9,484 nt of DNA from Nitrososphaerales archaeon TH5895 (lineage in GTDB: Archaea > Thermoproteota > Nitrososphaeria > Nitrososphaerales > Nitrososphaeraceae): the NCBI GenBank assembly GCA_014523695.1, contig JAATVS010000001.1, forward strand, positions 1 to 9,484. Direction: 5' to 3'. Both the position numbers and the translations under genes were made by a program. This document shows positions 1-5,614 of the stretch, one piece after another. The notes beneath the pieces are model-generated. The model made no database searches. It saw nothing but the letters and a program-made list of their open reading frames with translations, and was not told the origin of the DNA. The stretch's first letter is position 1, and every line of letters begins with the position of its first letter.

Positions 1-67
1 CCTTGATCATTGCACTTTAGCAAAATCCCAAGTAGAAAAGAACTTTGGATCAACTTGGAATACATGC

Positions 68-73
68 AAAAAA
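68..73 (-). terminator. T-tract terminator after the hydrolase gene
   Basis: Seen: read on the minus strand, a run of six T lies 6 bases after the TAG stop of the alpha/beta hydrolase. Archaeal RNA polymerase commonly terminates at such T-runs without needing a strong hairpin, and no strong hairpin is visible here. That it works as a terminator is inference. Confidence 0.4.
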
Positions 74-79
74 GGATTA

Positions 80-1402
80 CTATTCCCTAGGAGACGCAGG
101 TTTATATTCAAAAACTTCATCAACCCAGTCAAATATTCTTTGATTTGAAAGGGCAGCTGCTCCGCATTGACAATGCTCTTCTGCACCTTCGTCTTGGGTA
201 AATAAGATGTATTTTTTTGGAGACCTTAAATCATCGTATACCTTCTTTGGTTGTCCTGGAAAAGAGTCGTCCTTTTCAGCATCGAGTACCAACGTAGGGC
301 ATGTAATATTTTTTATTATATCTTTTAAAGTATAATTTTTTGCACCAGTAATAAGGTCATAAGGTGAATTAGATCCTGTCGTCCACATTCCATGTTTCAC
401 ATTGAATCTAGTATTTGGATCGGACTCCATCAGAGCTGTTATTGTCGAATTAACAAATTTCGCATCACCTTCATCTAGTGCATTTAATAAAGAATTAGGA
501 AATGCTGATGTAATGGCGTCATATCCATCATACACTCCATTATAAAGTATACATGCAGATATGCGATGATCAAAAGCTGCAGCTCTAGCAGCCAGATATC
601 CACCCATACTCATACCCATTAATGCAATGCGTTCTACATCAACACCAAATTCTTGCTTCTTATTTATAGCATAATCAATCACAGGAGTCACAACCTTTTC
701 CCAGTCATATCTAAATGGAATTTTTTGTTTACGAACTACACTCCCTTGACCGGGACCTTCAAACGTCAGGCAATTATATCCCCTCTCCAGTGCTGGAGCT
801 GCCGCCGATGAATACAATTCTTCTAATGTCGAATCAAAACCGCCATGAACTATAATAGTTGGTCGAGATGATTTCTTTTCAGTTTCTTTACTTTTCATAC
901 TCCCACCTGTATTATTATTGTGTACACTTTCTTTTGAATTATGATAAAAATAGCCAGGCAGTGTAGCTCCTTGCTCGCATGGTATCGCTATTGATTCTAC
1001 AAGGAATGGAAAAAGCTTTGCAGCCTTGCTAAAACATTCTTTGCTATTTCCCCAAGTAGTTTGAATTCGAGGGTCCTGTGGATCAATTAACATAAATTCA
1101 GAGACACGATAGTAATTAGAAGCTCTGAGATACGCATCTCTTGCGCTTATAGTATGACCTTTTTCAAGACATTCATCAGCATAACGATGGATTCTTTTTG
1201 CTGTTTTTAACCATTCTGTATGCCAGCTTTCAAAATCTCCCTCTTTGATACGATATGCGGTAGATAAACACTCGCCTATATCTGCTCCTCTATAGTAAGT
1301 TTCACCAATTGCCCTAAGCAGTTGTAAAGAAAATGTAGGATCACTAAAGATGATTTTCATTTTATGATTATTCTGAACACTAATACTTGAAGATTGATGC
1401 AT
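80..1402 (-). CDS. alpha/beta hydrolase, 2,6-dihydropseudooxynicotine hydrolase/Ayg1/FrsA-like
   Basis: A 440-residue serine hydrolase of the large subgroup with a helical N-terminal part (about residues 20-130) before the catalytic fold. The family cleaves C-C, ester or related bonds in small molecules; the substrate here is unknown. Seen: HGGFDST (186-192) after a hydrophobic strand, fitting the oxyanion-hole region; nucleophile elbow GMSMGG with Ser265; an LVLDAEKDD segment (371-379) carrying the likely acid, Asp378 or Asp374; and EGAEEHCQCG (405-414) with the likely catalytic His410. No signal peptide, so cytoplasmic. Residues 155-180 form an Asn/Ser/Lys-rich, low-complexity insertion just before the first catalytic strand, probably a surface loop. 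The ATG at 1402 gives the full frame; Met15 (1360) is an alternative. A TATA-like AATTATAC at 1442-1449 favours the longer start. It stands alone: the next gene on this strand is over 1 kb upstream. The superfamily is sure, the exact reaction not. Confidence 0.9.
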   Translation of the reverse strand: MHQSSSISVQNNHKMKIIFSDPTFSLQLLRAIGETYYRGADIGECLSTAYRIKEGDFESWHTEWLKTAKRIHRYADECLEKGHTISARDAYLRASNYYRVSEFMLIDPQDPRIQTTWGNSKECFSKAAKLFPFLVESIAIPCEQGATLPGYFYHNSKESVHNNNTGGSMKSKETEKKSSRPTIIVHGGFDSTLEELYSSAAAPALERGYNCLTFEGPGQGSVVRKQKIPFRYDWEKVVTPVIDYAINKKQEFGVDVERIALMGMSMGGYLAARAAAFDHRISACILYNGVYDGYDAITSAFPNSLLNALDEGDAKFVNSTITALMESDPNTRFNVKHGMWTTGSNSPYDLITGAKNYTLKDIIKNITCPTLVLDAEKDDSFPGQPKKVYDDLRSPKKYILFTQDEGAEEHCQCGAAALSNQRIFDWVDEVFEYKPASPRE

Positions 1403-1441
1403 TCATAACCAATACAGGCTCATCAATATGTGTTTGCACAG

Positions 1442-1449
1442 TATAATTC
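1442..1449 (-). promoter_or_regulatory. TATA-like element of the hydrolase gene
   Basis: Seen: minus-strand AATTATAC centred about 43 bases ahead of the ATG at 1402. Typical archaeal spacing would place the RNA start near 1418 and leave a short leader. It is a weak match to TTTATATA, so the call is tentative. Confidence 0.3.
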
Positions 1450-1463
1450 TGCAAGCCAAATTG

Positions 1464-1684
1464 CTAAGCTCGTAACAGTTTTAATGATAATGACTGCTGT
1501 GTGGTGTGCAGTAGTATACTATCTTGTAAATCGCCCCTATAATTGCTTCTAGGATACAACGCGTAGGACACATGATTTTGCCATTCATTCAAATAGTTCT
1601 TGGCATCTAAATTCTGGCGGAAACTTTTGTCTGACTTGTAGAATTATTTAGAGCGCCTGATGGCTCATATAATCTGACTGCCAT
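1464..1684 (-). pseudogene. possible frameshifted remnant of an unknown gene
   Basis: Not recognised. On the minus strand an ATG at 1684 opens 25 codons (MAVRLYEPSGALNNS...) ending at a TAG at 1607. A second frame, open from about 1640 to the TAG at 1464, reads protein-like (NYLNEWQNHVSYAL, then NYRGDLQDSILLHTT) but has no start codon. The two could be one gene split by an indel near 1640. Chance open frames of this size do occur in a spacer this long, so the call rests only on amino-acid composition. Confidence 0.2.
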
Positions 1685-1737
1685 CGTGCTTTGTAGAGAC
1701 ACTGAAACAGAAGAGGGAGTATTCAGCAAGCAAGATA

Positions 1738-1769
1738 ATAGAGCCACGCAGCTCTATGAGGCTTTTTTT
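1738..1769 (+). terminator. hairpin plus T7, intrinsic-terminator-like
   Basis: Seen: a perfect 7-bp stem ATAGAGC/GCTCTAT (1738-1744 with 1751-1757) around the loop CACGCA, then GAGGC and seven T (1763-1769). On the plus strand this is a textbook terminator shape, yet no plus-strand protein gene precedes it. A TATA-like CATATAAT at 1666-1673 would start a transcript near 1697 and give an RNA of roughly 70 bases ending here. The structure is seen; the transcript is inferred. Confidence 0.45.
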
Positions 1770-1868
1770 GTGAAATCTCACTCATGCAGACAGATATGAA
1801 TGAAGTGGTATTATGGTAGCACCAGGTATTCTTAAGGCTTCTGCAATGATTTTACATCACTTACTCCC

Positions 1869-2000
1869 CTAATCATCTTCCTCTGAATGTTCTGAATCAT
1901 TGTCCTCTTCCTCTAGTTCTTCATTCGTTAGTTCTTCTGGTTCTTGCAGTACGTCCTCTGGGGAATATCTCCTATCATTTACTAGGTTTCTGTAGGATAT
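1869..2000 (-). pseudogene. start-less copy of the acidic microprotein at 5077-5217
   Basis: Seen: the minus strand carries a frame reading SYRNLVNDRRYSPEDVLQEP and then an almost purely acidic tail (NEELEEEDNDSEHSEEDD), ending at the TAG at 1869-1871. The bases at 1905-1998 match 5088-5181 of the opposite strand at 91 of 94 positions; all three differences are C/T changes (His to Tyr, a silent Asn change, Pro to Leu). The tails differ in sequence but both are acidic and end in Asp. The ATG of the intact copy is ACA here and a one-base indel follows it. The frame stays open back to 2075 (Arg-rich) but contains no ATG, GTG or TTG. I infer a duplicated gene that lost its start. Confidence 0.55.
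1905..1998 (-). repeat. 94-base inverted duplication, copy 1
   Basis: Seen: 91/94 identical to 5088-5181 on the plus strand by hand alignment. The two arms face each other across about 3.1 kb. Within the arms only three C/T substitutions occur; outside them the two loci do not align over any length. Confidence 0.85.
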
Positions 2001-2134
2001 CCTGTCTTGTATATGGCGGCTGCGACGGCGGCTCCTCCTCCTAACGTTGCGGCCGCAGCAACGGTTGGTAGTACATCAGCAGCAGCATGCGTAGGTTGGG
2101 CTATAAATCTAAAAAACAGATCCGTATTTATCGA
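1982..2134 (-). other. open frame with Ala/Gly-rich hydrophobic stretch, no start codon
   Basis: Seen: a minus-strand frame overlapping the start-less acidic copy reads ADVLPTVAAAATLGGG, then AAVAAAIYKTGYPTET and two stops. The Ala/Gly run looks like one glycine-zipper membrane helix, and local GC is far above the surroundings. No ATG, GTG or TTG lies in frame after the upstream stop, and a TATA-like GATTTATAG (2099-2107) sits inside it. It may be the end of a decayed small membrane protein whose stop overlapped the start of the acidic gene. Unrecognised and low confidence. Confidence 0.25.
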
Positions 2135-2142
2135 TTATATGA

Positions 2143-2440
2143 GAAGTCTGTTTTTCAACTACAACGAATTTTCTGGCTTATGAAGTTGGAGCCTTAAATT
2201 GGACCGTACAATAAACTGAATCAACGAAATAAAGAAAATGACCTAAGGGATAGTAGTGGAATATCATTATTTGAGATTATCGCAGCAGGTACTTCAGTTG
2301 GCACGACAAGAGCCGCAGTTCTAATACATACTATAGTAAAGGATTAAAGTATGGAAGATGAAATAGTTGGACTTGAAAGATTTTGGATAGATGGGGTATC
2401 CAACTCAAATAATGCCTTCATACTCAAATCTCCTAAATAG
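2143..2440 (+). pseudogene. patatin-like phospholipase remnant
   Basis: Patatin-like proteins are Ser-Asp dyad lipid acyl hydrolases with an N-terminal GGGxxGxYE-type loop and a GTSxGA nucleophile motif. Seen: one plus frame (2143-2211) reads FLAYEVGAL, like the segment after the glycine loop, but the loop is degenerate and the frame ends at the TAA at 2212. A second frame (from 2198) reads SLFEIIAAGTSVGTTRAAVL, which contains the nucleophile motif with its Ser, followed by an in-frame TAA at 2345 and then LERFWIDGVSN, matching the following FW helix of the family. The fragment ends at the TAG at 2438. So it has a frameshift, an in-frame stop, a damaged oxyanion loop and no second half with the catalytic DGG/DGA. 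The family is recognised from motifs; the remnant cannot be active. Confidence 0.7.
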
Positions 2441-2492
2441 TAACGTAAACTATTCCAAATTGAATTTGTCCTACCGCCTCAACAGGCTCAGA

Positions 2493-2915
2493 TCAAGATT
2501 GGAAACCTAACTGTTCCCTCAATGATATCATATCCACCAGATTCCAACGCTCTATGACTTTTGCATCACGAAAAGAAAATACCGTCATCCCATTGACCCT
2601 GAATTGTTTATCGGTTGGCTTTAGATCTACAAATTCACCCTTGTGTGTACCAGTTAGATAATATCTACCTGCAACCTTATTTCCTTCAATAATGGTATCC
2701 TCGAATATAATTCTTATATCAGGAAATGCTTTCCACAAGAGATAAATGAACTGTTTAAAACCTTCCTTATTGGCTGGAAGATTCGGAGGAAAGCCATAAA
2801 TAATTAAGGAATCGTCATAAAAATCAAAGTAAGATAATTCTCTAATCTGCGGATCGTTAAACGTTTCTGCCAATTGTCGGACAACTTCTTTTAAAGGTTT
2901 AACTGATGATGACAT
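2493..2915 (-). CDS. SnoaL-like/ester-cyclase family NTF2-fold protein
   Basis: A 140-residue single-domain protein of the NTF2-like superfamily, nearest to SnoaL-like polyketide cyclases and ester cyclases, a family that also includes many isomerases and hydratases of unknown substrate. Seen: N-terminal helix with a YFDFYDDS segment (29-36), a central helix FKQFIYLLWKAFPDIRI (53-69), the strand AGRYYLTGTHKGEF (82-95) with His91 in the TGTHxGxF signature, then VNGMTVFSF (107-115) and the closing signature IERWNLVDMISLREQLG (121-137) with Trp124 and Asp128. Length and order are normal for the family and nothing is missing. The ATG at 2915 is supported by a TATA box about 31 bases upstream, giving a near-leaderless message. 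No co-transcribed neighbour: both flanks are long spacers. The fold is sure; the substrate cannot be read from sequence. Confidence 0.88.
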   Translation of the reverse strand: MSSSVKPLKEVVRQLAETFNDPQIRELSYFDFYDDSLIIYGFPPNLPANKEGFKQFIYLLWKAFPDIRIIFEDTIIEGNKVAGRYYLTGTHKGEFVDLKPTDKQFRVNGMTVFSFRDAKVIERWNLVDMISLREQLGFQS

Positions 2916-2941
2916 TATTAAAGTAGGTGTGTGTTACCTTT

Positions 2942-2950
2942 TTTTATAAG
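2942..2950 (-). promoter_or_regulatory. TATA box of the SnoaL-like gene
   Basis: Seen: minus-strand CTTATAAAA preceded by an A-rich, BRE-like AAAA. It is centred about 31 bases before the ATG at 2915, predicting an RNA start near 2919 and a leader of only a few bases. Confidence 0.6.
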
Positions 2951-3227
2951 TTTTTCCTATAGCATTAACAACCAAATTCGATTTGCTTTTAATTCTACGT
3001 TGGAGTGTTGCTAATGGATGGCTTTTAATTTCATAAAGACTCATTATAGAAAGGTTAGATTACCTTCACCATATTTTATTATAGGCTTTCTAGAAAATAC
3101 GAGTCGCTTTGTCTATTTGAAAATCCTTATCAATTGCATCTTAGCCTAGACCTCACGAGTAAGACGTATTATGATTGAGCAGCCAGTCTAGTAATATGAT
3201 AGATAATCAATCACAAAATATCGGTAA

Positions 3228-3247
3228 TCCTAGATTAGGATCTAGGA
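3228..3247. repeat. perfect 8-bp inverted repeat in the 2916-3316 spacer
   Basis: Seen: TCCTAGAT, loop TAGG, ATCTAGGA. It lies 70-89 bases past the stop of the DUF7482-like gene on that gene's strand, so it could be a 3'-UTR hairpin, but no T-run follows. Apart from this and the promoter at 2942-2950, I see no gene in the 400-base spacer. Confidence 0.4.
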
Positions 3248-3316
3248 ATTCCGTGCCCAGGTTTTGATCTAAAATTCTCCCATTCATTTAGAGACCCGGA
3301 GGTACCACTCTAGATA

Positions 3317-3907
3317 TTATTCGATGATTGCAGGACTGTTAATAACGACATTTGATTTTGTTATTGTCAATTCCCCGTTCTGTTGCGCCTCAAATATTTC
3401 ATCTGCGGATTTTAAGATCCTGATATTGCTACTATTATTCGTATTCCATTCCACATAGTTTATGTCAAAAAGGGGGCTATAATCTGGATCGCCTGGAACT
3501 GCTGTTGCAACCGACAACTGTGAACCCAAAGGTCCTCCTTCTTCCCCCAAAAAGCCATTTAAGAAGACAAATCCTTGCTGTCTGACCGAATCGGAGGTAT
3601 TAGCTAAAGTAGGTGCATAATTTACCTTAAATCCTGTAGTGTTGGATACCGAAGATGCAACCTCTTGTGTCGAAGCATCAGTCGCTATAAAATAAGCTAT
3701 TTTTCCATCTATAAATCCTGTTGACACGGGTATGCTCACATTATTAGATGTCAGATTATCAATCGACTGCTCTTGTGCAAAGCTGTCCTGTTTTTCATTT
3801 ACACTGATTGCGACCAAGCTAGTTACAATTATGATAATCAGCGCTGGTGCTACTCCAAGAAACTCTGTCTTTAGATTCATCTCTTTGTTTTCTTTTCTGT
3901 TCCGCAT
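3317..3907 (-). CDS. secreted/membrane-anchored DUF7482-like protein
   Basis: A 196-residue exported protein. Seen: a short basic N-terminus, one hydrophobic segment (about 17-35, rich in Ile/Val/Ala) acting as signal peptide or anchor, an Asn/Ser/Thr-rich linker with several N-glycosylation sequons (N51, N56, N89, N103), then one domain (63-196) with IDGKIAYFIATDAS near its start, FVFLNGF (113-119), VPGDPDYSPLFDINYVEWN (137-155) and the closing ADEIFEAQQNGELTITKSN (168-186). The YSPLWxVNxVxW-like block and the final NGELTI...VVINSP block are what I know from DUF7482-type domains of extracytoplasmic archaeal proteins; their function is not known. The ATG at 3907 lies about 30 bases from a TATA box, so a leaderless message fits; Met10 (3880) would give a more usual signal peptide with a 30-base leader. 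Expected location: outer face of the membrane. Confidence 0.8.
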   Translation of the reverse strand: MRNRKENKEMNLKTEFLGVAPALIIIIVTSLVAISVNEKQDSFAQEQSIDNLTSNNVSIPVSTGFIDGKIAYFIATDASTQEVASSVSNTTGFKVNYAPTLANTSDSVRQQGFVFLNGFLGEEGGPLGSQLSVATAVPGDPDYSPLFDINYVEWNTNNSSNIRILKSADEIFEAQQNGELTITKSNVVINSPAIIE

Positions 3908-3933
3908 AATTAGACGGAATATCCCAAATTGTG

Positions 3934-3941
3934 GTATATAG
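3934..3941 (-). promoter_or_regulatory. TATA box of the DUF7482-like gene
   Basis: Seen: minus-strand CTATATAC centred about 30 bases before the ATG at 3907. Standard spacing predicts an RNA start near 3910, three bases ahead of that ATG, which favours the longer protein start over Met10. Confidence 0.55.
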
Positions 3942-4056
3942 AGTTTCAGGTAAGATTAACAAACATGACCTGCAATATAATCCCTTTACGTAGAGGTGCC
4001 CCAATCGGTAATGCAGTTTGTCTTTATCCACGAGGAAATTAGAAATAAAGAAATAA

Positions 4057-4209
4057 TCAAGTACTATGTCTCATATGTCGATTTTGAGTATGCTCTAGTT
4101 TCTCTTCCATTCTTTTCACTTTTAGTGCTGAATGACCTATTAAAGTGGAGCTAACTTCATCACATTCATGCGTTGTGCAGATACAAGTTATGATACGGGT
4201 TTTAAGATC
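4057..4209 (-). pseudogene. possible remnant of an unknown small gene
   Basis: Not recognised. A minus-strand frame of 50 codons reads LKTRIITCICTTHECDEVSS, then ALKVKRMEEKLEHTQNRHMR, and ends at the TGA at 4057. It has a Cys/His cluster (CIC, THEC) and a basic/acidic helical tail that look coding, but no ATG, GTG or TTG before residue 25 and a TGA directly upstream. It follows the ORF at 4236-4373 on the same strand in another frame. It could be a truncated gene end or a chance frame. Confidence 0.25.
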
Positions 4210-4235
4210 TCACCATTGATGAAGATGCCCTCATA

Positions 4236-4373
4236 TTAACACCAATCAAATTGGTTTGAGTCGGTTGAATTGTCACCAAAGTCGAAGAACACCCTGGCAT
4301 ACAACTGAGAACTCATCATAAAACTGTAATCTAAAACATCATCATATTTTATACATTTCAACCGAGTCACCAT
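4236..4373 (-). CDS. hypothetical 45-residue protein
   Basis: Not recognised. ATG at 4373, stop TAA at 4236. The sequence starts MVTRLKCIKYDDVLDYSFMM, continues SSQLYARVFFDFGDNSTDS and ends in DWC: aromatic- and Asp-rich, without a membrane helix. It begins 17 bases after the stop of the ORF at 4391-4522, so the two could share a message. No TATA box is visible at the right distance, and a TATA-like TATAAAATA lies within it (about 4347-4355). A chance ORF remains possible. Confidence 0.25.
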   Translation of the reverse strand: MVTRLKCIKYDDVLDYSFMMSSQLYARVFFDFGDNSTDSNQFDWC

Positions 4374-4390
4374 TCCTGTAATACTTGGTT

Positions 4391-4522
4391 TCAAATACCA
4401 TCTCGACAATGTTTCGCTGCTACTTTCCTAGGGCTAAACATCCTATTCTTATTTCTTTCATAATAATTAGAATCATAATCATGCCACATTTGTGTAGCGA
4501 CCAGTCCAAGAAATATGGTCAT
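4391..4522 (-). CDS. small single-helix membrane protein, 43 residues
   Basis: Not recognised as a named family. From the ATG at 4522 it reads MTIFLGLVATQMWHDYDS and then a charged tail (YYERNKNRMFSPRKVAAKHC), ending at the TGA at 4391. The frame continues upstream of the ATG as VDAYNIWV before meeting a TGA, so the helix (about YNIWVMTIFLGLVATQMW) starts before the available ATG. The original start may therefore have been lost, or the protein begins inside the helix. One transmembrane segment followed by a positive tail suggests a membrane microprotein with its C-terminus inside. Promoter evidence is weak: a TATA-like CATATAAC (4532-4539) lies too close to the ATG. Confidence 0.35.
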   Translation of the reverse strand: MTIFLGLVATQMWHDYDSNYYERNKNRMFSPRKVAAKHCRDGI

Positions 4523-4814
4523 GACCCAGATGTTATATGCATCGACTTCTAATGCTCAGCTTTCCGCTAAGCTCGCAAGCCAAACTTACTTGCACAGTCT
4601 TGTGTTCTACGGTCCATTTGCGCATTTCTCTTCATTTTGATCTTTTACAGGATTCTCACTGGCAGGTATTTTTATTGTCCATTTCCAGAAGTCTTTAATG
4701 TGTTAGGCGTACGGTAAACTATACAGTTTGCTTTGTGGTGGAAAATATTTACTGAGTTTGAAGCTACAACTGGTGATGTCATAATGACCTAATGGTTATT
4801 GATTTAACCTCAAG
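4523..4814. other. spacer with no supported gene
   Basis: Only one minor frame is visible: on the minus strand an ATG at 4782 opens 36 codons (MTSPVVASNSVNIFHH...) to the TAA at 4672. It has no recognisable motif and no well-placed TATA box, so I do not call it a gene. No repeats or strong hairpins were seen. Confidence 0.3.
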
Positions 4815-4982
4815 TCATTCACTTAGGTCTTCATTTGAAGACGCAGCATTCATGATAGAAAATAGAATTATTCCCAAGACTTTGTGCGTTCGGGCAGCTT
4901 CTTCAATTAACGTAGTATTCTCCCACCCATGAACATGTTGTCCATCTTCCTCATCCTCTTCCTCCTCCTCCTCCTCCGGCAT
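4815..4982 (-). CDS. acidic microprotein, 55 residues, N-terminal Glu run
   Basis: Not recognised. Seen: Met-Pro, seven Glu and further Asp/Glu up to residue 13, then GQHVHGWENTTLIEEAA and a moderately hydrophobic helix RTHKVLGIILFSIMNAA (31-47), ending SSNEDLSE. The helix is short of a typical membrane span but could be amphipathic. The Glu run is encoded by tandem GAG codons, so its length could vary by slippage. ATG at 4982; the minus-strand CTTTATA at 5001-5007 is 19-25 bases upstream, slightly close but compatible with a leaderless start. It is divergent from the acidic microprotein at 5077, with 94 bases between the two starts. A chance ORF is less likely given its composition and promoter, but homologs were not checked. 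Confidence 0.5.
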   Translation of the reverse strand: MPEEEEEEEDEEDGQHVHGWENTTLIEEAARTHKVLGIILFSIMNAASSNEDLSE

Positions 4983-5000
4983 GCTTACCACAATTAGATC

Positions 5001-5007
5001 TATAAAG
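5001..5007 (-). promoter_or_regulatory. TATA-like element of the 55-residue acidic gene
   Basis: Seen: minus-strand CTTTATA within TTACTTTATAGATC, 19-25 bases ahead of the ATG at 4982. The spacing is a few bases shorter than usual for a leaderless archaeal gene. Confidence 0.35.
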
Positions 5008-5076
5008 TAACTTAACTGTTAGGTATTATTCAGAAACTGTTACTTCTGTAGGGTCTGCCTTAAATCCTATCTTACC

Positions 5077-5217
5077 ATGAGACAAAAATCCCACAGAAAC
5101 CTAGTAAATGATAGGAGATATTCCCCAGAGGACGTACTGCAAGAACCAGAAGAACTAACGAACGAAGAACCAGAGGAAGAGCAAGAAAAAGAGGACTTAC
5201 AAGAAGATGATGATTAA
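5077..5217 (+). CDS. acidic microprotein, 46 residues, basic head and Glu/Asp tail
   Basis: Not recognised. Seen: a basic head MRQKSHRNLVNDRRYS (1-16), a PEDVLQEPEEL hinge (17-27), then a tail in which most residues are Glu or Asp, ending DDD. Strong charge polarity in so short a protein suggests an unstructured binding peptide, for instance for a basic protein or nucleic-acid partner; that is inference. ATG at 5077, TAA at 5215. A 94-base part (5088-5181) is duplicated in inverted orientation at 1905-1998, where the start is lost. The reading frame is kept in both copies and both tails stay acidic although their sequences differ, which argues that the frame was once translated. No good TATA box lies 25-30 bases upstream. 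Confidence 0.5.
   Translation: MRQKSHRNLVNDRRYSPEDVLQEPEELTNEEPEEEQEKEDLQEDDD
5088..5181 (+). repeat. 94-base inverted duplication, copy 2
   Basis: Seen: 91/94 identical to the reverse complement of 1905-1998, with three C/T differences (5092, 5163, 5171). It lies wholly inside the 46-residue acidic gene. Confidence 0.85.
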
Positions 5218-5319
5218 GGTAAAATGTGACATAAATCGGTTGCAAAAAGGTTAATAATAGCAAGAACTACAATAATACTGCTTCATTCATTTTATGATGT
5301 ATGGAGCGAATCACTAGAT

Positions 5320-5503
5320 TCCTATCTCTGGGGCATAGTGTGGTACCTGCCTTAATGGCCTAGCTATGCACCACTGGCTGCTTGAGCAAGGGACCACAGC
5401 GGGACGGTACGAATGTACAGAGGGAAGAGGGGTTTAGTAAAATCCCTCAGCTAAATGGATTTCATCTTTCAGCATGCCCCTCTTCCTGATTAAGACTTTT
5501 TTT
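5320..5503 (+). ncRNA. candidate structured RNA, GC-rich, ends in hairpin plus T7
   Basis: Seen: a block richer in GC than its surroundings, with several self-complementary parts: GCATAG/CTATGC (5333-5338 with 5364-5369), CTTGAGCAAG (5381-5390), GTACGAATGTAC (5408-5419), and a nested hairpin at 5424-5485 followed by seven T. A TATA-like TTTTATG near 5290 would start a transcript near 5317. GC-rich structured islands in AT-rich archaea are often RNA genes. I compared it by eye with the conserved motifs of SRP RNA and RNase P RNA and found neither. An ORF from the ATG at 5301 ends after 20 codons at a TAG; its frame continues beyond to 5488, so a broken protein gene is the alternative. Confidence 0.3.
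5424..5503 (+). terminator. nested hairpin and T7, terminator-like
   Basis: Seen: 9-bp perfect arms GAAGAGGGG (5424-5432) and CCCCTCTTC (5477-5485), extended by one further G-C pair outside, enclosing an inner 6-bp stem AAATCC/GGATTT (5440-5445 with 5457-5462). Seven T follow at 5497-5503. On the plus strand it would end the candidate RNA at 5320. Confidence 0.5.
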
Positions 5504-5614
5504 CTGACTGCTTGCACGCCTTATATCTTCGATTACAGAACAAACCTGACAACAGGGGACTACTTCTGCAAAATCTTTCTAATAAATTTAAGTTTTCTTA
5601 TTTGGGCTATGTTG

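Noticed and set aside
3732..3941. 69-codon plus-strand ORF
   Set aside because: Antisense to the signal peptide and linker of the DUF7482-like gene.
3819..4031. 70-codon minus-strand ORF overlapping the DUF7482-like gene start
   Set aside because: Out-of-frame overlap with the signal-peptide region and promoter of a well-supported gene; no motif.
5072..5263. 63-codon minus-strand Leu-rich ORF
   Set aside because: Complement of the Glu/Asp tail of the acidic gene, which reads as Leu/Phe codons; apparent hydrophobicity is an artefact.
5320..5503. SRP RNA or RNase P RNA
   Set aside because: The SRP helix-8 motif with its GNAR tetraloop and the RNase P conserved blocks are not visible, and the element is too short for either.
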